From Micromonospora sp. H61 (GTDB lineage Bacteria > Actinomycetota > Actinomycetes > Mycobacteriales > Micromonosporaceae): a stretch of 64,000 nucleotides of DNA. This document shows positions 1-8,645 of this stretch, piece by piece. The notes beneath the pieces were generated by a model that saw only the letters and a list, made by a program, of their open reading frames with translations, did no database searches and was not told where the DNA came from. The DNA lies in assembly GCF_018070325.1 (NCBI RefSeq), contig NZ_JAGPXY010000020.1, forward strand, positions 33,050 to 97,049. The letters are read 5' to 3'. How positions within the stretch are numbered: the first letter of the stretch is position 1; every line of letters starts with the position of its first letter. A program made the position numbers and the translations under genes.

Positions 1-86
1 TCGCCGTCCACGGTGGGCGACAGACGGTCGAGGCGTCCCCGTCGCCACCCGGTTCCTCGGCCTGAACCGCGGCGCTCAAGCTTGAA

Positions 87-821
87 TCAGCCCGGGGTGA
101 GGAGACAGAACTCGTTGCCCTCCGGGTCGGCGAGCACCCGCCACGGAACGTCTTGCCCCAGGTCGATGGGGCTCGCGCCGAGACTCCGCAGCCTGGCCGC
201 CTCGACCTCCGGGTCGTCACCGGGGTACGGACGGACGTCGAGGTGGACGCGGTTCCACCCGCTCTTCACGTCAGGGGTACGGACGAACTCCAGGTAGGGC
301 CCGACGCCCTTGGCGGAGCGCAATCTCGCACCCTGATCGGTGACCTCGTGCAGGGTCCAATCCGTGGCCTCGCTCCAGAATCGGGCCATGGCTCGCGGAT
401 CAGCGCAGTCGACCACTACGGCGGCGATCGGTCCGGTGTCCCGGTAGAGCGCCCTGGGCTCCAGGACGCAGAACTCGTTGCCCTCCGGGTCGGTCATGAC
501 CGTCCACGGCACGTCACCCTGGCCCACGTCGGCAACGGTTGCGCCGAGATCCATCAGGCGTGCGACCACCTGCGCCTGGTGGGCCGTCGAGGTGGTGGCG
601 AGGTCCACGTGCACGCGGTTCTTCACCGATTTGGGCTCCGAGGAGACGACGAGGTCGACGCAGACAGCGACGGGGTCAGGGTAGACGAAGCCCTCGGGTT
701 CGAGGTTGGTCACGCCGGGTCCCTCACTGGAGACTCCCCAACCCAGCGCCTGCGCCCAGAAACCGCCCAGCGCGGAGTCGTCGCGAGCCTTCATGTTGAT
801 CTGAACAAGCCGTGTCGCCAT
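87..821 (-). CDS. Tandem VOC (glyoxalase-like) domain protein
   Basis: A 244-residue protein made of two glyoxalase-like repeats. Each repeat ends in nearly the same segment: PWTVMTDPEGNEFCVL near residue 120 and PWRVLADPEGNEFCLL at the C-terminus. This DPEGNEFC ending is typical of the small actinobacterial Glyoxalase_6 group of the VOC superfamily, which includes metal-dependent lyases, dioxygenases and antibiotic-binding proteins. The conserved N-terminal pattern ARFW plus RVHLD is present in both halves. No substrate can be named. The gene is monocistronic as far as visible, and the ATG at 821 gives the usual short N-terminus. A single-domain relative lies at 50054-50437. Confidence 0.88.
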   Translation of the reverse strand: MATRLVQINMKARDDSALGGFWAQALGWGVSSEGPGVTNLEPEGFVYPDPVAVCVDLVVSSEPKSVKNRVHVDLATTSTAHQAQVVARLMDLGATVADVGQGDVPWTVMTDPEGNEFCVLEPRALYRDTGPIAAVVVDCADPRAMARFWSEATDWTLHEVTDQGARLRSAKGVGPYLEFVRTPDVKSGWNRVHLDVRPYPGDDPEVEAARLRSLGASPIDLGQDVPWRVLADPEGNEFCLLTPG

Positions 822-934
822 GCCGTGATGCTAGGACCTATCGAGTCGACGGTGGCACCCGACCTGACGTGACGGGACGGGCTCACACCGACCGCCGGCA
901 CAGCCACGCGAGCACCACTGGAGCCTGTGGCCAG

Positions 935-1291
935 CTATCCGTGCTGGTCCGCAGGCTGCTCCCTCGTCAGGTGCAGCAGCCATCCCTCGCCGGTGCGAAT
1001 GAGCGCGTATCGCCGGCGACCGGTGCGGCCGTGCAACGTGAACAGCATCCGGCGGTCGGTGCGATCATGCTCCTCCCAGGTGCCGATGTCGGCGATCGAC
1101 TTGTCGACGTCCTCGTAGGTGAGGTGATCGAGATCGTGGTCGGGCACGGCGATCGCGAGCCGGTTGTCGCTGGAGCTGTCCGGCAGACCGCGAGGCACCG
1201 CCCATGAGCGCAGCACACCGTCTTCTTCGAGCCGCAGGTCGAAGTGCGGTCGTGGTTTGCGGTGGTGATGCAGGACAAAGGCGGGTGCCAC
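935..1291 (-). CDS. Stand-alone LigD-type 3'-phosphoesterase domain protein
   Basis: A 118-residue protein matching only the phosphoesterase (PE) module of the NHEJ ligase LigD. The N-terminal block HHHRKPRPHFDLRLEEDGVL followed by RSWAVPRGLP is the PE signature, which in family members holds the metal-binding His and Asp. The C-terminal GRRYALIRTGEGWLLHL also fits. No ligase or polymerase domain is attached, and none is found nearby. The known PE activity trims 3'-phosphate or ribonucleoside ends during repair; that this small version does so is inference. The start at 1291 places the conserved block within the first 20 residues, as in stand-alone homologues. Confidence 0.85.
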   Translation of the reverse strand: MAPAFVLHHHRKPRPHFDLRLEEDGVLRSWAVPRGLPDSSSDNRLAIAVPDHDLDHLTYEDVDKSIADIGTWEEHDRTDRRMLFTLHGRTGRRRYALIRTGEGWLLHLTREQPADQHG

Positions 1292-1341
1292 TCCCCCATT
1301 GTCGGCGCCGGCCGGCCCTTCCGCCCGTCAACGCGACCAGC

Positions 1342-2454
1342 TCACGACGCCTGGTAGGCCGTCCAGTCCTCGATCGGAGTGAGCGGAACCGGCACCGGCC
1401 GCTCCACCACCGTCGTCAGCTCGATCCGCTGGCCTTCGGTCGCCGACCGGAGCAGGCTGGTCATGGTCTCGAGTACGTGCAGTGCGACGTCACCGTCGGC
1501 GCGCGGGGGACGCTGATCGTCGGCCCTGACCAGGTCGATCAGACCGATGCCCCGGGAAGCCCCGGCGTAACCGGCCCGCGGTTCGAGAGCGCGCCATTCG
1601 GTGTCGCCGAGCGCGAAGAGGCGGACTTCACCGTCGAAGTAGTTCGGATCGGGTACGGCGAGCGTGCCGGCCTCGCCGTGCACCTCGATCGGTGCGGCCG
1701 TCGTCCTGACGCCGTCGAAGCTCGTCGTGATGGTGGAGAGCGCACCGTTGGTGTGCTCGAGTACGCCGGTGAGGTGGGTGTCCACCCCCACCGGGATCCG
1801 CTGGCCGGTGCGCGGGCCCGAGCCGATGACGCGCTCGGCGCGCAGGCGGCTGGCGGCTCCGGTCACCGCCCGGACCGGCCCGAGCAGGTGGATGAGCGCC
1901 GAGATGTAGTACGGCCCCATGTCCAGCATCGGGCCGCCGCCCGGGGCGTAGTAGAAGTCGGGATTGGGATGCCAGCGCTCGTGTCCCGGAGTGACCATGA
2001 CAGCCGATGCGGACATCGGGCGGCCGATGAGCCCGCCGTCGATCGCCGCCCGCGCCGTCTGCGTACCCGTACCCAGGACGGTGTCCGGCGCGCACCCGAC
2101 GCGGACGCCGGCCGACACGGCCCGATCGATGATCGAGCGGCCGTCCGGAAACGTCACGGCGAGCGGCTTTTCCACATACACGTTCTTGCCGGCGTCGATC
2201 GTGCCCAGCGAGATGTCGGCATGGGCCGCGGGGATGGTGAGGTTGAGCACGGTCTGCACGTCCGGGCGGGCGAGCAGACGCTCGACACTCATCGCCTCGG
2301 CTCCAGGAATCGTGGCAGCGACCTCGGCCGACCGGGAGACGTCGAGGTCGGCCACCGCGACGATGTCGACCTCAGGGTGGCCCGCGAGTGTGTCCAGGTA
2401 TGCGCGGGAGATGACCCCGAGACCTATGACGCCGACGCGGTGCGGGTCGCCCAC
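1342..2454 (-). CDS. Gfo/Idh/MocA family NAD(P)-dependent oxidoreductase
   Basis: A 370-residue sugar or inositol dehydrogenase-type oxidoreductase. The Rossmann motif VGVIGLGVIS lies at residues 7-16 and the family hallmark EKP (VYVEKPLA) at residues 95-97. I choose the GTG at 2454 because it puts the Rossmann fold at the N-terminus and follows GAGAGGGGG; an open frame continues upstream to 2601 but only as the shadow of the ThuA gene. The gene overlaps the 3' end of the ThuA-like gene by 31 bp, so the two are probably translated together. Gfo/Idh/MocA plus ThuA pairs usually belong to carbohydrate catabolism. The substrate is not evident. Confidence 0.9.
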   Translation of the reverse strand: MGDPHRVGVIGLGVISRAYLDTLAGHPEVDIVAVADLDVSRSAEVAATIPGAEAMSVERLLARPDVQTVLNLTIPAAHADISLGTIDAGKNVYVEKPLAVTFPDGRSIIDRAVSAGVRVGCAPDTVLGTGTQTARAAIDGGLIGRPMSASAVMVTPGHERWHPNPDFYYAPGGGPMLDMGPYYISALIHLLGPVRAVTGAASRLRAERVIGSGPRTGQRIPVGVDTHLTGVLEHTNGALSTITTSFDGVRTTAAPIEVHGEAGTLAVPDPNYFDGEVRLFALGDTEWRALEPRAGYAGASRGIGLIDLVRADDQRPPRADGDVALHVLETMTSLLRSATEGQRIELTTVVERPVPVPLTPIEDWTAYQAS

Positions 2455-3134
2455 ACCATCCCCCTCTCGATCACGGTACGGACATCCGCGTGCTCCAGCA
2501 CGTCGAGGCTGTGTCCCGGGGTCGTCACGACGATGCGCCCGGCACCCCACTCGCGGGTCCAGATCGCCGGTGAGGTGACCGGGCGACGCCACGGATGCCA
2601 CGCCTGCGTCGGGTGGGTGGTCACGGCCAGCACGTCGATCAGATCATCGTGCAGCACCCAGTACTGTTCGGTGACCAGGTCGAAGCCCTCGATGCCCGCA
2701 GTGATCGGGTGCTCCCGGCCGAGGTCGGTGACGCGCACGGTGTGCGGCAGGAAGTTGTCCTCCGGGCCACCGTGACGCTCACACGGCTCCCGGCCCGGAT
2801 GGGTCGCGAACTGGCCGCCCACCAGGTGCAGGTATTCGGAAGACGCGCGGAACGAGTCAACGATGCCGCCGTGCCAGCCGGTGAAGCCCGTGCCGGCGAT
2901 GACCGCCGCGCTGAGGCCCGCCACCTGGTCCGCGGTGATCTGCGACATCGTCATGCACTGCACGACGAGGTCGGTCGCGGCCATTTCGGCGGCGTCGGCG
3001 TAGATCTCAGTCGACTCCTCGACCCTTACGGCATAGCCGCTACGTTCGAGGAAGGGGAGGAACAACTCCGTCGCCTTGACCGGCTGGTGCCCCTCCCAAC
3101 CGCCCCGAACCACCAGTGCTCTCCGCTGCGCCAC
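2424..3134 (-). CDS. ThuA-like domain protein
   Basis: A 236-residue protein of the ThuA family (class I glutamine amidotransferase-like fold, named after a trehalose-utilisation gene). Visible hallmarks are RALVVRGGWEGHQP at the N-terminus, the loop GTGFTGWHGG near residue 83, and the late block PAIWTREWGAGRIVVTTPGH. Family members often accompany sugar dehydrogenases, and here the downstream gene is a Gfo/Idh/MocA oxidoreductase overlapping by 31 bp. In Rhizobium, ThuA and ThuB take part in 3-keto-trehalose catabolism; whether this pair handles a keto-sugar is inference. No transporter lies next to it. Confidence 0.87.
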   Translation of the reverse strand: MAQRRALVVRGGWEGHQPVKATELFLPFLERSGYAVRVEESTEIYADAAEMAATDLVVQCMTMSQITADQVAGLSAAVIAGTGFTGWHGGIVDSFRASSEYLHLVGGQFATHPGREPCERHGGPEDNFLPHTVRVTDLGREHPITAGIEGFDLVTEQYWVLHDDLIDVLAVTTHPTQAWHPWRRPVTSPAIWTREWGAGRIVVTTPGHSLDVLEHADVRTVIERGMVWATRTASAS

Positions 3135-3384
3135 CGTCGCTCCCTCCCACGGTCCGTCACCACCGGGCTGGCCGCTCCGGCCCCGACGACGTGCCGCCGA
3201 CGCCCGTACGTGCCGAGCACCGAAACCGTACCCGTGGTCGCCGACAAAGCCGACCTACGCCGGCTTGCGGGTGCCACTTTGCCCGGTCGGCATACGCCGC
3301 ACCACGAACGCACCGGTGCTGGACCGCCGAGAGACTCCGGGCAGGTCGGGTCGCAATCGCGAGCGTCGTGGCGGGACCCGCTGA

Positions 3385-3603
3385 TCAACCGCTACGGCGG
3401 TTACCGTACTGGCGAGGGCTCTGGACCGAGCCGCGGCCACCGAGGTGCTGACCCTTTCCATGCGGTTGAGGTGAGGCCACCTTGCCCTTCGCCCGTCGGG
3501 CAGCCCGATTCGCGGGAACGGCCGGCTGTTCGGTCTCGGTCTCGGCCGTTGAGGTGTCGGCAGCCACCGCGGGGTCGTCTTGGGCGGGTTCAGGCTCCGG
3601 CAT
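3385..3603 (-). CDS. Small basic protein of unknown function
   Basis: A 72-residue protein with an acidic, disordered N-terminus (PEPEPAQDDP) and a basic C-terminus (NRAARRAKGK, then SPRQYGNRRSG). Small proteins ending in an NRRSG-like motif are common in actinobacteria and have no assigned function. The ATG at 3603 is preceded by AAGGAGA at about 7 nt, a strong ribosome binding site, which is the main reason for accepting this short frame over the many overlapping shadows. It lacks a signal peptide and membrane segment. Confidence 0.7.
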   Translation of the reverse strand: MPEPEPAQDDPAVAADTSTAETETEQPAVPANRAARRAKGKVASPQPHGKGQHLGGRGSVQSPRQYGNRRSG

Positions 3604-3974
3604 CGGGTTCTCCTTGGATTTGGTGGGGTCCTGCGGACCATCGACGGCCGGCGGACGTGGACTGATCGACGCCGAGGTGCGCGCCTTGACGGTAGCGCAA
3701 CGCCAGGCCCAGCTGAGTGCTCCCCCACTCCGACGGGACAGTCGTTACCTGCTGGCTGCCGGCGCAGGCAGCGTCTTCAGCGCTCAGACGATGGTGGGCT
3801 CCTCCGGCAGGTGGACGAGGTCGGCGCGAGGTGCGCCTCCACGAGGACTCATTCCAGGTGGCCAACGCCTACGCCGAAAGACCGGCGTCAGACGGCGTCG
3901 CTCCGGCCCGCACATCCCGGGTACCGGGTTGTGCGGGCCGGAGCGTGGATCAGTGACTCGGTCGGGACGACAAT
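3604..3974. other. Intergenic stretch between the small basic protein and the glycosidase operon
   Basis: 371 bp without a convincing gene. Several frames are open on both strands, but none has a clear ribosome binding site together with recognisable content. The distal part (3899-3945) holds the long inverted repeat listed separately as the terminator of the glycosidase operon. The proximal part should contain the promoter of the small gene at 3603, but I see no clear -35/-10 pair. Confidence 0.5.
3899..3945 (-). terminator. 16-bp-stem hairpin downstream of the GH5 gene
   Basis: Arms CGCTCCGGCCCGCACA (3899-3914) and TGTGCGGGCCGGAGCG (3930-3945) are perfect complements around a 15-nt loop. 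The hairpin begins 30 nt after the stop codon of the GH5 gene on the minus strand. No T-tract follows, which is usual for high-GC actinobacterial terminators. Confidence 0.75.
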
Positions 3975-5450
3975 TCAGACTGCGGTGCGTGACCACTGCT
4001 GGTTGGTGCCGGAGTTGCACGAGTACTGCTTGAGGACCACTCCGTCCGCAGTCGCGGCTGCCGGCACGTCCACGCACTTGTTGCTGTGTCGTGCCCGGAG
4101 CTGGAAGTAGCCGCCGTTGGTGACCATCTGGAACTGCTGGTTGGTGCCGGTGCCGCAGGTGTACTGGACGAGCTCGGCGCCGTCGGCGGTCGACGCGCTC
4201 ACCACGTCGAGGCACTTTCCGCTGTTACGGCTGATGATGCGCCAGTAGCCGCTGCCGGCGTCCTGGAACTGCCACTGCTGCCACGCACCACCACCGTACG
4301 TGTACTGGCCGACGCGCGCGCCGTTGTCGGTGTTCGGTGACTGGACGTCCATGGCCTTGCCGCTGTGCCGCACGTTGATCCGGTAGTACGTCCCCGTCGA
4401 CGGCGGAGGCGTCGTCGGGTCGCCGCCGACGGTGTCGCCCCACGCGTACCGGATCCGGTCCGCGCCCGAGGTGTTGCGGACGGTCAGGTTGAGGTCGGTG
4501 CCGGTACCGTTCAGCGCGAACATCGAGTACCAGTCGTAGCCGATGGTGCCGGTCTTGCCACCGAGGGCGGGCCAGTAGGTGCCGCCCATCTGATTGTCGC
4601 GCATGACCTGGGCCATGGCGCGGATGTAGCGCACGAAGTTGTCGGTGCTGCCCGCGTCGGCGTAGTTGCGGCCGTCGTTCATGGGCGCGCCGAACTCGGT
4701 CGCGACCGCGCGGGAGGCGCAGTTGCCGAGGCGGGCCTGGATGTGGCTGCGGAAGGCGTCGTAGGTCATCGCGCCGTAGAAGAAGGCGTAGTAGTGGAAG
4801 GACAGCAGCGTCGAGTTGAATCGGCTGTCGTTGCAGATGTCGCGCAGGTCCTGGCTGAAGCCGGTGCCGCCGATCAGCACCCGGCCGGGCACCGCCGAGT
4901 AGTGGTAGCTGAGCCAGTTCGCCGCGACGTTGCGCCACTCCGCCGAGCTGTAGCCGTGCGGCTCGTTCATCGGCTCGAAGTAGACGTTGGTGTTCGTGCC
5001 GTACGTGTTGGTCACTGTGGACCACATCGCGTTCCACGCGGCGAGGTTCGTGATCCTGCCGCCGGAGGCGGCGCCGTCCTCCCAGTAGGCGAGGATGACC
5101 TTGAAGCCGCGGGCGGTGGCCGCGTCGATGGCGCCTCGATATGCCTCCCACCAGGCCGTCCCCACCGTGTGGGTGTTGATGGGCAGTCGGATGGTGTTGA
5201 CCCCCATGGTGGACGCCATGTCGTCGTAGAGGGCATTGGCCTTGGCCCGCACGGTCGCGTTGCTGTCGGACATGCTCAGGCCCTGCACGACGAGCGGGCT
5301 GGTCTTGAAGTTGTCACCCAGCATGGCCCAGTTCATGCCTCGGAACTGGTTGGTGGCGGCGGTCGCCGGCGACGACGCGACGGCGACGATGCCAACCATC
5401 GCCGTCAACGCGGCCACCAGGGCGCAGAGCACCCGTCGATGTAGTGCCAC
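3975..5450 (-). CDS. Secreted GH5 glycoside hydrolase with C-terminal ricin-type lectin domain (CBM13)
   Basis: A 491-residue precursor. A Sec signal peptide (VALHRRVLCALVAALT to SSPATAA, residues 1-32) precedes a GH5 barrel (about 35-340) with the acid/base in FEPMNEPHG (E163) and the nucleophile in VATEFGAP (E252). A short Pro/Thr linker follows, then a ricin B-type beta-trefoil (about 355-491) with three QW repeats such as QQWQF, NQQFQ and NQQWS. The GTG at 5450 is chosen because AAGGAG lies 9 nt upstream and the signal peptide starts there; the frame stays open to 6605 only as an out-of-phase reading of the next gene. It is the last gene of a glycosidase operon. The two upstream arabinofuranose-binding GH43 enzymes point to arabinoxylan, arabinan or arabinogalactan, but GH5 specificity cannot be read here. 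Confidence 0.9.
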   Translation of the reverse strand: MALHRRVLCALVAALTAMVGIVAVASSPATAATNQFRGMNWAMLGDNFKTSPLVVQGLSMSDSNATVRAKANALYDDMASTMGVNTIRLPINTHTVGTAWWEAYRGAIDAATARGFKVILAYWEDGAASGGRITNLAAWNAMWSTVTNTYGTNTNVYFEPMNEPHGYSSAEWRNVAANWLSYHYSAVPGRVLIGGTGFSQDLRDICNDSRFNSTLLSFHYYAFFYGAMTYDAFRSHIQARLGNCASRAVATEFGAPMNDGRNYADAGSTDNFVRYIRAMAQVMRDNQMGGTYWPALGGKTGTIGYDWYSMFALNGTGTDLNLTVRNTSGADRIRYAWGDTVGGDPTTPPPSTGTYYRINVRHSGKAMDVQSPNTDNGARVGQYTYGGGAWQQWQFQDAGSGYWRIISRNSGKCLDVVSASTADGAELVQYTCGTGTNQQFQMVTNGGYFQLRARHSNKCVDVPAAATADGVVLKQYSCNSGTNQQWSRTAV

Positions 5451-5479
5451 AGTCGGAACTCCTTGGAGAGGGACCAGGT

Positions 5480-6919
5480 TCAGCTGGTCACGCGGAAGGT
5501 GGCGTCGGCACGGCTCTGCGCGTCGGACACCGGGTCGAGCCGGAGCAGGTAGGCGTAGTGCCGGAGGTAGCGGTCCGGGTGGCTGTAGGACTGGAACGAC
5601 GTCCACGACGAGTTGGCCAGGCCGGCGACCTGCCGGAAGGTGGCGTCGGCGGCGAAGGTGGCGGTGCCGTCGTTGGCTTCCAACCGGAAGTCGTATCCGT
5701 AGTGGCGCAGGTAGTGGCCCGGGTAGTTGACCGACTGGATGGAGACGGTGCCGGAGCCGACCAGGCCGGGCACCACCCGCCACTGGCCGTCCTGCGCAGG
5801 GCTCACGTTCGGGTCGATGCGGACGTCGTAGTCGTAGTGCCGCACGTACCGGTCCTGGAAGTTGTACGACTGGATCCGGTTGACCGCTGTGGCGGGCCAG
5901 CGGGCGAGCACCCGGTTCTGTTCGGCAGCGGTCAGGTTGAGGATCGAACCGTGCCGTTTCTTGGTGCCGCCCATCGCGTACGAGCCGGACGCCGGCAGTC
6001 GGTAGCTGCCCGGGCTCGACGGATCGGTGGTCAGGACCGGCAGGTAGCCGCGCCCGCTGGAGTACTGGTCGAGGTAGAGGACCCACTCGTTGCGCGTGTT
6101 CATCTTCATCCACATCGGGCCTTCGACCTGCGCACCGGTCAGCCCGATGCCGGAGAGGTTTCCGAGGCTGGTCCAGGTGCCGAGGATGGAGTTGCTGCCC
6201 TCGATGGCGATCTGGCCGTCCCGGGAGGCCCGGACGTAGCGGTAGGCGCCGACTCCGGCCGGCACCTCGACGATCTGCGTGTCGATGATTTCCTGGTTTC
6301 CCGGCCGGTCGACGTAGACCTGCGGCGTGGTGACGCTGCGGAAGTCCGTCGTGCGCGCGTAGTAGATGCGGTGCTTGGTCGCGCCGTTGAGCGGGACGTT
6401 CGTCGCCCAGTAGAGGACGTAGTCGCCGGTGGCCGGGTTCCAGATCGCCTCCGGTGCCCAGGCGTTGCGTCCGTCCGGAATTGCGCCGGCGACGTTCAGC
6501 AACCACGGCGCCGACCAGTTGACCAGGTCGGTGGACTCCCACACGACGAGGCTCCGGCTGCCGTTGTTGATCGCGGTCGACCAGTCCTGACCGCAGCCGA
6601 TGCACAGGTCCGTGGCAATGATCCAGTACCGGTCGCCGGCCGGCGAGCGGACCAGGGCGGGATCGCGGACGCCGCGGGTGCCGACCGTGGACCGCAGCAC
6701 GAGCCCACCGTTGTTGAGGTCGGTCCAGCGTAGGCCGTCGGTGCTGTGGGCGAGGTAGATCTGCTGGTCGGTCGACGACTCACCGGTGAAGTGCGCCATC
6801 AGGTAGCCGACGGTCGGGTCGAGCGCGGCCGCCTCCTTGGGTGTCGCCGCCGACCAGGTGGAGAACAGCAGGCTCGCGGCCACCGCAACCGCGCAGAGCC
6901 GGGCGAGGACTCTCGACAT
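5480..6919 (-). CDS. Secreted GH43 family glycosidase with C-terminal AbfB/CBM42 domain
   Basis: A 479-residue precursor with a signal peptide (residues 1-31), a five-bladed GH43 catalytic domain (about 35-335) and an AbfB arabinofuranose-binding beta-trefoil (about 342-477). Candidate catalytic acids are D86 in RDPALV, E157 in NAWAPEAIW and E266 in VEGPMW. The AbfB domain is shown by three copies of a YLRHY/YVRHYDYDVRID-type repeat. The ATG at 6919 follows GAAGGAGAGAG. It is the middle gene of the operon: 37 bp after the first GH43 gene and 29 bp before the GH5 gene. Probable role: extracellular removal of arabinofuranosyl side chains or arabinan cleavage (family knowledge, not proven). Confidence 0.9.
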   Translation of the reverse strand: MSRVLARLCAVAVAASLLFSTWSAATPKEAAALDPTVGYLMAHFTGESSTDQQIYLAHSTDGLRWTDLNNGGLVLRSTVGTRGVRDPALVRSPAGDRYWIIATDLCIGCGQDWSTAINNGSRSLVVWESTDLVNWSAPWLLNVAGAIPDGRNAWAPEAIWNPATGDYVLYWATNVPLNGATKHRIYYARTTDFRSVTTPQVYVDRPGNQEIIDTQIVEVPAGVGAYRYVRASRDGQIAIEGSNSILGTWTSLGNLSGIGLTGAQVEGPMWMKMNTRNEWVLYLDQYSSGRGYLPVLTTDPSSPGSYRLPASGSYAMGGTKKRHGSILNLTAAEQNRVLARWPATAVNRIQSYNFQDRYVRHYDYDVRIDPNVSPAQDGQWRVVPGLVGSGTVSIQSVNYPGHYLRHYGYDFRLEANDGTATFAADATFRQVAGLANSSWTSFQSYSHPDRYLRHYAYLLRLDPVSDAQSRADATFRVTS

Positions 6920-6956
6920 GTGTCTCTCTCCTTCGCGCAGGGGGCTTACCGGTCAG

Positions 6957-8378
6957 CTAGAGCGTCGGTGCGACAGGCCGGATGGTGCCGTCGGTGCTGA
7001 ACTCCATCCGGTCGATGGCGGTCTCGCGATTGGTGCCGTTGCCGGTCGGCACGGCGAAGCGGTGGTAGGCGATGTACCAGGTGTCGCTGCCGGGGGCGCG
7101 GACCACAGAGTGGTGACCGGTGCCCTTGATGCCGACGTCGAGGCGCTTCTGCAGCACCACGCCGCGCCTTGTCCACGGCCCGAGGGGTGAGGGGCCGGTG
7201 GCGTAGGCGACCCGGTAGTCCTCGCTGCGCGTGTCGTTCTCCGACCACATGAAGTAGTAGAGACCGTTGCGTTTGAACACGAACGGTGCCTCGTTGTAGC
7301 CCGACGGGGTGATGACCCGTGCCTGCGCCGCATCGAAGGAGACCATGTCGGCGTTCAACCGCACCGCCCGCGCGACGCCCTGCCCCCAGTACAGGTAGGA
7401 CTGCCCGTCGTCGTCGGTGAACACCATGGGGTCGATCGTCTGCCCGCCGGAGAACTGGTCGCTGCGGATCAGCGGCCGGCCCAGCGCGTCACGGAACGGT
7501 CCGGTGGGGTGGTCAGCCACGGCCACGCCTAGCTGTTTGGCCGTGTTGCCGCTGGCCGCGCCACCGCTGAAGTACAGGTAGTAGCGGCCGTTGGCGCTGG
7601 CCACCGCCGGCGCCCAGGCCGAGTTGTCCGCCCAGGACACGTCCGGACCGTGGTCGAGGATCACGCCGTGGTCGGTCCAGTTGACCAGGTCGGTCGAGGA
7701 GAACGCCTTGTAGTAGGTGCCGGCCCATCTCGCGTAACCGTCAGTGGTCGGGTACAGGTAGTAGCGGCCGTTGAACACGGTGAGGTGCGGATCGGCGAAG
7801 AGACCCGGAATCACCGGCCCCTTGGTGGTCCTGGGCGCCCAGGGCGCGACGAGGCGGAAGGCGCTGTCCGCCCGGAACGCGGCCGTGTCCTGGTAGGCAT
7901 CGAGCCAGAGTGCGAAGTCGCGGTGCCGGATCCGCCGGCTCGGGTAGTTATACGAGACCAGCGCCACCGATCCGCTGACCGAGCCCTCCACGGCGCAGAA
8001 GGTGGCGTCGGCCCGGAACGCCGCGTCGCCGGTGTTCGCATCGACCCGGAGCCGGTAGTCGCGGTGCCGCAGGAACATGCCCGTCCTGGTCTGGAACGAG
8101 TAGCAGGTCGGCGACGCCAAACCGTTGACCACGGTGAAGGTGGCATCGAGCTTGGTCTGGTTGGCGCTGCTGGAGGTGACCGGGTCGAGCTGACCGAGAT
8201 AGTCGATGTGCCGCACGTACCGTCCGGACTGGTTGATCGCCTCCAGCGAGACCGCGCCGGTCGGCAGGCTGGCGGCTTGCGCCGGCCCGTCGGCCACCAC
8301 CACGACAGCCGCGGCGGCCACGGCGGAGAGCACGAGGAGGGCACGTGGACGCTTGGTCGATGCTCCCGACAGAATCAC
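6957..8378 (-). CDS. Secreted GH43 family glycosidase with N-terminal AbfB/CBM42 domain
   Basis: A 473-residue precursor. The signal peptide (1-36) is followed by the AbfB/CBM42 trefoil (about 42-178, repeats such as SGRYVRHIDYLGQLD) and then the GH43 propeller. The three GH43 acids are all visible: base D196 in LFADPHLTVF, pKa modulator D316 in TIDPMVFTDDDG and acid E363 in YNEAPFVF. The domain order is the reverse of the next gene, so the pair is not a simple duplication. The GTG at 8378 follows GAGAGGGG. The gene opens the operon and has a LacI-type palindrome 30 bp upstream, suggesting sugar-induced expression. Confidence 0.9.
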   Translation of the reverse strand: MILSGASTKRPRALLVLSAVAAAAVVVVADGPAQAASLPTGAVSLEAINQSGRYVRHIDYLGQLDPVTSSSANQTKLDATFTVVNGLASPTCYSFQTRTGMFLRHRDYRLRVDANTGDAAFRADATFCAVEGSVSGSVALVSYNYPSRRIRHRDFALWLDAYQDTAAFRADSAFRLVAPWAPRTTKGPVIPGLFADPHLTVFNGRYYLYPTTDGYARWAGTYYKAFSSTDLVNWTDHGVILDHGPDVSWADNSAWAPAVASANGRYYLYFSGGAASGNTAKQLGVAVADHPTGPFRDALGRPLIRSDQFSGGQTIDPMVFTDDDGQSYLYWGQGVARAVRLNADMVSFDAAQARVITPSGYNEAPFVFKRNGLYYFMWSENDTRSEDYRVAYATGPSPLGPWTRRGVVLQKRLDVGIKGTGHHSVVRAPGSDTWYIAYHRFAVPTGNGTNRETAIDRMEFSTDGTIRPVAPTL

Positions 8379-8407
8379 CGTCCCGACCCCTCTCGCAAGA
8401 TCATCTA

Positions 8408-8421
8408 TGTTAGCGTTAACA
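8408..8421. promoter_or_regulatory. LacI-type palindromic operator before the glycosidase operon
   Basis: TGTTAGCGTTAACA: 5-bp arms TGTTA and TAACA around a centre containing CG, as in many actinobacterial LacI-family operators for sugar genes. It lies 30-43 bp upstream of the GTG of the first GH43 gene, where a repressor would block initiation. No LacI-family gene is in the window, so the regulator is unidentified. Confidence 0.65.
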
Positions 8422-8645
8422 AGAGCAGGCGGTATCCGGGCTCAGGCTTGAGCGGCCCTGGCGACGGGGTGGAGTGTTCGCATGCGGTGCCTCTGGCGCG
8501 TCACACGACCACAGACGCAATGTGTTCGGCTCGTTAAGTTCGCGTTGCGGACAAGTGTTAGCGATCGCATCTACGAGTGTCAAGGGATCGACCGCGGCCA
8601 CTCCCCCGGGACCCCGGTCACGCCACCCGTCATCCACAGTCCCGG

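Noticed and set aside
3717..3956. Plus-strand open frame of 79 codons in the gap before the glycosidase operon
   Set aside because: No ribosome binding site and no recognisable motif; it runs through the terminator hairpin.
5451..6605. Extension of the GH5 frame by 385 codons upstream
   Set aside because: It reads across the GH43 gene out of phase; the GH5 signal peptide and its ribosome binding site start at 5450.
8555..8568. Second TGTTAGCG half-site upstream of the glycosidase operon
   Set aside because: The other half (ATCGCA) does not complete the palindrome, so it is probably chance.
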